Below are positions 29,531 through 34,689 of a stretch of 34,689 nt of DNA, piece after piece. The notes beneath the pieces were generated by a model. The model saw only the letters and a program-made list of their open reading frames with translations. It was not told the DNA's origin and did no database searches. Both the position numbers and the translations under genes were made by a program. The DNA comes from Candidatus Nitrotoga fabula (GTDB lineage Bacteria; Pseudomonadota; Gammaproteobacteria; Burkholderiales; Gallionellaceae), in contig NZ_CAJNBL010000003.1 in the NCBI RefSeq assembly GCF_905221025.1, positions 1-34,689 on the forward strand, in the 5' to 3' direction. Each line of letters begins with the position of its first letter. Within the stretch, counting starts at the first letter, position 1.

Positions 29531-29928
29531 GCTGCGTGTCCTGTCACAACGGCGTGGGGGTCGGGGGTTCTTCATTTCAGAAATTCGGAATTTTTGAAGA
29601 ATACTGGAAACATACAGGCAGCCCGACCATTGATGAAGGCCGTTTCGCTGCTACACAAGAACCTGCCGACAAGTACGTATTCAAAGTACCGAGTCTTCGC
29701 AACGTCGCCATGACGCCGCCTTATTTCCATGACGGTTCAGTCGCCACCTTGCCCCAGGCGATACGGGTCATGGGGAAAATTCAGCTCGGTAAGATGCTCA
29801 ACGATCAGGAAGTTCGCAACCTGACGGCATTCCTCAACAGCCTGACAGGAGAGCAGCCCACAAATTTCGTCTCAGAACCAGTATTGATGCCACAGGCGTT
29901 CTCAACGTCTCATGCAGAAAGCAATTAA
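29530..29928 (+). pseudogene. C-terminal fragment of a di-heme cytochrome c peroxidase (MauG/CcpA family)
   Basis: The fragment begins with the heme-binding GCVSCHNGVGVGGSSFQK (CXXCH intact) and continues with FGIFEEYW, VPSLRNVAMTPPYFHDGS and LNDQEVRNLTAFLNSLTGE, which are typical of the electron-transferring half of bacterial di-heme peroxidases. The N-terminal half with the peroxidatic heme and the signal peptide is missing, because the IS1111 remnant abuts it at about 29530. The peroxidase is read in a different frame from the transposase codons, so no fusion is made. A GTG at 29536 could start a truncated protein, but it would lack export. Confidence 0.85.
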
Positions 29929-30040
29929 ACTTTCTCTGCCGGATTTTAGCGTTTACAGGAATTCTGCCTTCATTGGCAAAGGAAAAGGACCGCGCTCCTG
30001 CAACACGCTATGAACGATGGCGATACGGCTTTCTGTTTCC

Positions 30041-30071
30041 AGGTCGGCTGCGCTCTTCACGCTGCCGACCT
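30041..30071 (+). terminator. Hairpin downstream of the peroxidase fragment
   Basis: AGGTCGGC (30041-30048) pairs with GCCGACCT (30064-30071), and after one mismatch the stem continues by two more pairs. A modest T-rich stretch follows on the plus strand. It may be the original terminator of the peroxidase gene; it also lies 20 bp beyond the end of the small peptide gene on the other strand. Confidence 0.45.
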
Positions 30072-30090
30072 GAATTCATTTTTAAAAATG

Positions 30091-30231
30091 CTAAAGAGTT
30101 TTCCCGTCACCCGGTGGCGGTGACGGTGGCGGTGCCGGTGTTGGTGCATTGGCACCAACTTTAGTAGACAATTTAGTGAACTTCATAGACCCATAAGGTG
30201 CCAATAAAGCCATATTCTTTTCATTAAACAT
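30091..30231 (-). CDS. 46-residue peptide with an LLAPYGS/TKVG leader motif and a Pro-rich tail
   Basis: The peptide starts at 30231 with AAAGG upstream. Residues 9-26 (LLAPYGSMKFTKLSTKVG) match residues 7-24 of the S74-like protein encoded at 9368-9745 at 14 of 18 positions. After the motif comes ANAPTPAPPPSPPPGDGKTL instead of the S74 domain. It therefore looks like a stand-alone version of that leader, with no hydrophobic signal. The role is unknown. It lies on the same strand as the LodA/LodB-like operon, about 680 bp downstream, with no gene between. A longer frame starting at 30294 lacks a ribosome binding site. Confidence 0.55.
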   Translation of the reverse strand: MFNEKNMALLAPYGSMKFTKLSTKVGANAPTPAPPPSPPPGDGKTL

Positions 30232-30915
30232 AATTACCCTTTCAAAAACAACATTTGCAAATAATTGCACCCAATACTTTTTCAAGTATATCAAGAAAGT
30301 TAAAATGCGTAACTTCCATGAATCATGATTAAAATTACTTTACTATCAAACAATTAATTACGCAAGAACAAGTCACACGAATTTCAATCAAGATAGTAAG
30401 TCATTCCCAAAATGACCCAGAGTCTGCACGCCTCTCGCCAGCGCAAAAGGACAAACCAGGTAATCTCCGGACAACCACACCAGTTTTTACCCTGCTAAAT
30501 TATTGATGGTAAAGATCATTTGCAATGGCCCATTAACTGCGGGTGGATCTGTCTGGTATACAGTTCCACAATGCCGCCGGATACATTGATCAACCAGGGG
30601 TCGTGTCCCATTGGCCCGCCGTAACGCAATCAACAAGGGCAAGGCACTCTGGTGACGAAAACAGTACAGTTATTTTCTGTGTTCGGAATAGCCAACCTGA
30701 TGCTGGCGAGATGGGGAGTCCGTCTATCCTGAGATGCGAAAATTGACAGTACAGCCAGGTCATATCCGGTCATAAAATGGAATAACTAGTGATGATTGAT
30801 TGAAACTGATCGGGTACGCTGAACATACATAAATGAACCGAGTTCTTCAGCGCATCCTAAAAACCAAATCAGATCTCCCCTACCCAAGATCAATGGAAAG
30901 ATGCTTCACTCCCAG
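30232..30915. other. Intergenic region between the small peptide gene and the LodB-like gene
   Basis: Almost 700 bases. A 67-codon frame near 30543-30746 (plus strand) has no recognisable pattern or ribosome binding site. The AT-rich part next to 30232 probably contains the promoter of the small peptide gene. Nothing else was identified. Confidence 0.45.
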
Positions 30916-32082
30916 TCACCAGCAGCTAGACCCGGGAGATACCATAATCTCATTACTGCTCCAGGTGCGGGGACGCATTGGCGTTGACCGACGCTTCCAA
31001 AATTGACTATCCGCCCAACGCTTTTCCTGTCGATAATACTCATGCCGAATGCCCAGGTAATCAGTAAAAATGCTTTCTATGTCTTCAATTACTTTCTGTA
31101 GAGGTTCACGATCCCCCTCGAGAAACCTGGCAACGGCTAACCCCAGGATCCAACCCTGCCGGATGCCTTTTACAATCCCTTGCCCGGACAACGGGTCAAA
31201 TGAAAAAGCGGCATCTCCAATGGCAATCCAGTTTTCGCCATGAATTTTGGGTAAACGTTGAGTCGCTGCGGAACAGAATGACATTTTGCCTGGCTTGAAA
31301 TCTGCCAATAGCGCCAGAATGTTTTTTGCCTCTGAAATATTGTTATCCCACTCTGATTCTGCAGAGTGACACCCCCGTTTAAATAAATCAGCGTCGGTAA
31401 AAAGAGTACAGACCAGCGTGCCTGAAGACAGGGAGCACAAATACCACCACCCAATGCTGCAAGGTTCGATTAACACACTGGTCATGCTGGCATGTTTGCT
31501 TGAAGAAGCAGATTCAAATCTTCTCGTAATGGCAATTTGAGAGTCGAATCGAATGACGCGCTCGCCCCTGTTTCTGGCAAACACAGCCCCCCTTCCTGAT
31601 GCGTCCACGATAAATCTGGAACGCAACTTCCCGTTGCCATGTTGATTTCTGAATAACAGGTACCAAGCCCCATGTGTAGGCAAGGACTGCAGGAATTTAC
31701 CATTCGTCAGGATGGTTACCCCTTTGGACATTGCATGTTCAGCGAGTCTTTGATCAAATTCTGGTCTGGAAAGATTTAGCCCAAAACCGAAGGGGTGAAA
31801 TAGATAATCAGTCTGGCTTTCTTCACCAGACCAAAAGGAACGAATCCCACTAGACTTAAGGTGCGCTGGGCAATCCAGAACATCGTTAGCCGGCAGACCA
31901 ATGTGCAACAGAGAAGATAGTGCAGAAGGAGAGATATGCTCACCATAACGAGTGCCGGTATAATCACCTTTTTCGATGACTGCCACTTGCAACCCAACGC
32001 TTGCAAGGGCGAGGGCAGCAGATAAACCTGCTGGCCCCCCACCTAAAATACAAACATCAAACTGAATATCAGGAGTCACCAT
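30916..32082 (-). CDS. LodB-like FAD-dependent oxidoreductase (putative CTQ-maturation flavoprotein)
   Basis: A 388-residue flavoprotein of the tryptophan-halogenase/geranylgeranyl-reductase-like superfamily. The FAD-binding Rossmann motif is VCILGGGPAGLSAALAL (GGGPAG at 14-19), ending in AVIEKG, and the second FAD contact is WIAIGDAAFSFDPLSGQG. Its start overlaps the end of the LodA-like gene by 14 bp, so it is co-translated with it. In characterised systems LodB is needed to form the cysteine tryptophylquinone (CTQ) cofactor in LodA. The pairing here supports that role but sequence alone does not prove it. The start at 32082 was chosen because the frame upstream lies inside the previous gene. 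Confidence 0.85.
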   Translation of the reverse strand: MVTPDIQFDVCILGGGPAGLSAALALASVGLQVAVIEKGDYTGTRYGEHISPSALSSLLHIGLPANDVLDCPAHLKSSGIRSFWSGEESQTDYLFHPFGFGLNLSRPEFDQRLAEHAMSKGVTILTNGKFLQSLPTHGAWYLLFRNQHGNGKLRSRFIVDASGRGAVFARNRGERVIRFDSQIAITRRFESASSSKHASMTSVLIEPCSIGWWYLCSLSSGTLVCTLFTDADLFKRGCHSAESEWDNNISEAKNILALLADFKPGKMSFCSAATQRLPKIHGENWIAIGDAAFSFDPLSGQGIVKGIRQGWILGLAVARFLEGDREPLQKVIEDIESIFTDYLGIRHEYYRQEKRWADSQFWKRRSTPMRPRTWSSNEIMVSPGSSCW

Positions 32083-33649
32083 TGATGGGTTCTGGTGGTA
32101 TTGGCTGACGTTCACTTTCAACGTACTTTGTACCTTTACGAACAATAAAACCCAATTCAGTCCACCATTTAACCATATCCGATTTGCCGTTCACTCCCCG
32201 TGAAAATGGCACTCTGTTACCATCGCCTGCAGTTACCTCAACGGGTCTCTGGGCAGGCCACCAAAAATCACCGCACTCTTCGAAATCCGCCTGCCAGGGC
32301 AGCGCCATTCGTTCCGTTAAGAAGCCAGCTGGATGTCGCGGGTCAATCCGGAATGGCTCAATATAAGTTTCTCTCTGTGCGATTAAATAGGTGGCCTCAA
32401 TCCCTGGATAAAAGGGGCCCCCGATGCAGGCTTCCAAGGCAGCTCGGGTTAGCGCGGCAGGTTGCATGTCCAGCGGCAGTTTTTTTATTTCGACGAAGTT
32501 TGGCTCGCCATCCCAATCAGCAACAAAATTTCCCTCCGCCCATCTCTTCATCATGGTGTATTGCAATGCCGTGAGCGCCGCGTATTCATATCGACTGGGG
32601 TCATCAGGATCTACGCCACTATACAATCTTGGCATATTTTTAGGAGGATCAGGAAGCACTTCAGATCGTGGAGCCGAAGTATTCGGCGGCACAAGTTTAT
32701 TAAAGACACGTTCACGTGCCGAGCGACTTGCATCAGAATTGTCTGCCATTGCATTTATCCGGGACGGATCAAGAAAATTCCCCGCTCCGCCATGATAACG
32801 CTGCCCACCTTTGAGAACCCAGGATAACAAATACGTTCTTTTTAAAATTGGGAAAATATCGGCGGTAAAGGACGGGACTCTGGACATTAGTTGCGGTGTA
32901 AAGTCGCGTGCTACAACATTCAGCGCTTGATCGTACCAGGTAACAACATTATCAATCTCTGGAGCATAGGATGGAGGTGCAACAAGCACCCATGCACCAC
33001 CTTCAGCGATTACAGGTTCAGTACCATCCATTTTGATGGTTGCCGTAACTGAACCATCAGAAACGCTATCGTACCATCCGTCATTATTTGCGAAACCATA
33101 TAGACTACTATTTAAAGGTGACCTGGATTCGCCCGGACCGCCAATAACCAGCAACCGTCCTTTGCTATCGGTCGATATTTTTGCTAACTTGACGCGAGCG
33201 TTTCCCTCGATATTGCCGTTTTTTATAAAGTTGATTTCCCCGGATAACTCTTTCGCACACGATAATTTACCGGAAATGGATTGCGGCAGGCTATCAATCA
33301 CCAGCCCTGATCGGTCATAGTCCCTGTTCCTTGGGGTTGCAGTTGATCCACCCGGTGGAAATATTCCGCCAGCGGCTTTTCTGTTCACCAGTTGAATTGA
33401 CCACTCAATGGATGTACCTTTTTTCAGGGTGACTTCACGTATGCAGTTTTCCTTTCCGAACTCGTCTCGTTCGAATTGATAGACACGAAACCTGACAGCC
33501 TGAGGTTTAATTTTCTTTTCGGGTGTCTTGTCACGATATGGGCCTGAAGGGGCAATTCCAGGACTTTCCGGACCAAGAAAGTAATCTGCATCACTATTAC
33601 CGATACGCGCGATACCGATCGCAGGAAATATTTTATAGACAATTGCCAT
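32069..33649 (-). CDS. LodA/GoxA-like CTQ-dependent amino-acid oxidase
   Basis: A 526-residue protein with the family N-terminus VYKIFPAIGIARIGNS, DGWYDSVSDGSVTAT in the middle, and the C-terminal ALEACIGGPFYPGIEAT and ALPWQADFEECGDFWWPAQRP. By motif, C408 and W452 should form the cysteine tryptophylquinone cofactor. Characterised relatives oxidise free amino acids (the lysine epsilon-amino group, or glycine) and release hydrogen peroxide and ammonia, the latter of obvious interest in an ammonia oxidiser. The protein is shorter than LodA (about 700 residues), which fits other sub-groups of unknown substrate. There is no classical signal peptide. AGGAGA precedes the ATG. It is the first gene of a two-gene operon with the LodB-like flavoprotein. 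Confidence 0.85.
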   Translation of the reverse strand: MAIVYKIFPAIGIARIGNSDADYFLGPESPGIAPSGPYRDKTPEKKIKPQAVRFRVYQFERDEFGKENCIREVTLKKGTSIEWSIQLVNRKAAGGIFPPGGSTATPRNRDYDRSGLVIDSLPQSISGKLSCAKELSGEINFIKNGNIEGNARVKLAKISTDSKGRLLVIGGPGESRSPLNSSLYGFANNDGWYDSVSDGSVTATIKMDGTEPVIAEGGAWVLVAPPSYAPEIDNVVTWYDQALNVVARDFTPQLMSRVPSFTADIFPILKRTYLLSWVLKGGQRYHGGAGNFLDPSRINAMADNSDASRSARERVFNKLVPPNTSAPRSEVLPDPPKNMPRLYSGVDPDDPSRYEYAALTALQYTMMKRWAEGNFVADWDGEPNFVEIKKLPLDMQPAALTRAALEACIGGPFYPGIEATYLIAQRETYIEPFRIDPRHPAGFLTERMALPWQADFEECGDFWWPAQRPVEVTAGDGNRVPFSRGVNGKSDMVKWWTELGFIVRKGTKYVESERQPIPPEPINGDS

Positions 33650-33832
33650 GCATGTTCTCCTAATGTTGGGTCAACCGGCAACTCCGTGAATGAGCGCCCA
33701 TTAAGTAATTAATTCTATATCGTAAATCTACGTACATTACGTGTTGATGGCATGTTATGGCCCCGAACCCATCTTATGGCTCCAAACCAAAGAGTTCCAC
33801 CATTTTTTGTTATGTTTCTGACACTATATACT

Positions 33833-34001
33833 ATACACACCTCACTCAAGAAGAACGATATCAGATTTATGCCTTGAAAATGACAGAACATGAACAGTCA
33901 AGATTGTCGGCATACTGGAATGAGACAGATCCACCATCGCTAAGGAATTAGCCCATAACCTGGGCCAGATCGACTATCGACCCAGGCAGGAACAACTTAC
34001 G
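33833..34001 (+). pseudogene. Decayed IS30-family transposase start
   Basis: The frame reads YTHLTQEERYQIYALKMTEH, the classic IS30 N-terminus. After EQS it shifts frame, and the next frame continues IVGILE, then a TGA where CGA is expected, and [22 protein letters not shown]. This is the HTH region that normally follows. It is thus inactivated by a frameshift and a nonsense change. The remnant ends at about 34001 and joins in frame to the YecA-like coding sequence. Confidence 0.75.
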
Positions 34002-34433
34002 GTAGAGGAACGTCGCGAATTGTTCCCGATCTGGTGTACCCGTACCTATCGTGGCAAGGAGTACGATGATGCAGAAGGCTGGGCATATGGCTTCGTCGAA
34101 GGCATGAAGCTATGCTGGAATGACTGGAAACCGATGCTGGACACCCCGGAAGGGCAGGCCTGGTATCGCCCGATTGGTCTTTTAGGAAAGGACGATTTTG
34201 GGCCAGACCAACATGAGCTGACCAAAACTCCACCTCGCCGCGACAAGCTTGCACGGCAGATCCCCGAGGCGGTTGTGGCAATTTATGAATATTGGCTCCC
34301 GTTCCGGCAGGCAGTATATGAGCGTGAAACCGCCAAATCCATGCAACCCAAGGTGGGACGCAACGACCCATGCCCGTGCGGAAGCGGCAAGAAATTCAAG
34401 AAGTGCTGCGGGCTGGCCGCCAATCTTCATTGA
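34002..34433 (+). pseudogene. N-terminally truncated YecA/UPF0149-like protein with a SEC-C zinc motif
   Basis: The open frame continues from the IS30 remnant into [18 protein letters not shown], then [21 protein letters not shown], which matches the central part of UPF0149/YecA proteins. It ends with a SEC-C metal-binding motif [19 protein letters not shown] (Cys-X-Cys with a Cys-Cys pair). The first part of the family domain is missing, replaced by the IS30 fragment, and the stop at about 33933 in the fused frame blocks any longer product. A TTG at 34020 could start a 137-residue protein, so it may still be expressed in truncated form. Confidence 0.7.
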
Positions 34434-34689
34434 TGGGGGCTTGAGCTGGTCAAACCGCAGCTAAGTGGCCAGAATCAAAATGATTTTTGACCCCCGCCTA
34501 ATTCATGCGCACAATTTAAATTACTAAAAAACAATTGGTTAGAATTTACCCCGCTGTGCCGCAGAAATATCCTGTTCATTTCATGGAACAATTTCAGCTT
34601 GTGGGTAATTTCAGGTTATGGGTAATCTGGAAAATCTTGCTGGGTGCCAGTCCGGCCATGTTGGAAAAAAATCCCCTGATCCTTTCGAA
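34434..34689. other. Non-coding right edge of the window
   Basis: About 250 bases with no open frame or structure I can support. The sequence is AT-rich in its first half and may be the edge of further IS debris. Confidence 0.35.

Noticed and set aside
29480-29713. A fusion of transposase and peroxidase in one reading frame
   Set aside because: The peroxidase similarity lies in a different frame from the transposase codons, so no fusion protein is made.
30543-30746. A 67-codon plus-strand frame in the gap before the LodB-like gene
   Set aside because: No start signal or similarity could be recognised; probably chance.

Overview
The window looks like chromosomal DNA from a chemolithoautotrophic betaproteobacterium, most likely an ammonia oxidiser of the Nitrosomonadaceae (Nitrosomonas/Nitrosospira type). 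The reasons are a red-type (form IC) RuBisCO operon with its CbbX activase, an acetate kinase-phosphoketolase pair, a formate/nitrite-type channel, and many small IS remnants in a moderate-GC background. No ammonia-oxidation gene lies in the window, so this placement is inference. No tRNA, rRNA or CRISPR array was recognised.

Region 1 (1-8739) is the most unusual. After the start of a WYL-type regulator that runs off the left edge, there is a partner-switching signalling system built into an ABC transporter operon. On the minus strand, in order of transcription, come an NMT1/THI5-like binding protein, a membrane dCache-HAMP-SpoIIE (PP2C) phosphatase, a 1020-residue lipoprotein-like fusion of several amino-acid-binding domains with an ABC permease, an ABC ATPase fused to a degenerate RsbW-like ATPase domain, and a STAS anti-sigma-factor antagonist. 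The genes overlap or nearly abut. A stand-alone RsbW-like kinase converges on the operon from the other side. Together they contain every element of an RsbU/RsbW/RsbV switch plus a transporter, which suggests that solute sensing or uptake drives a phosphorylation switch. No sigma factor is present nearby.

Region 2 (about 9260-17150) carries a small S74/endosialidase-chaperone-like protein with its own terminator, a YrbG-type Ca/Na antiporter, ackA-xfp (acetyl-phosphate and acetate/ATP formation from xylulose-5-phosphate), a secreted beta-rich protein and a lipoprotein.

Region 3 (17336-21460) contains one complete IS110/IS1111-type element with recognisable ends and a long 3' non-coding end that may encode a bridge/seek RNA, followed by an FNT channel and a DUF3422 protein.

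Region 4 (21930-25190) is the cbbL-cbbS-cbbX operon. A perfect AT-rich inverted repeat lies upstream and a perfect 15-bp hairpin lies between cbbS and cbbX. Small ORFs, a ribbon-helix-helix protein and a broken Fic gene follow.

Region 5 (26119-30231) has a DUF1993 protein, a BLUF photoreceptor fused to a PsiE membrane domain, and a ChrA chromate transporter whose 5' flank has been replaced by the left end of a second IS1111-type element. That element is fused to the C-terminal heme domain of a di-heme peroxidase. A 46-residue peptide shares its N-terminal motif with the S74-like protein.

Region 6 (30916-34434) is a LodA/LodB-like pair (putative CTQ-dependent oxidase plus flavoprotein) and a truncated YecA/SEC-C gene joined in frame to a decayed IS30 transposase start.
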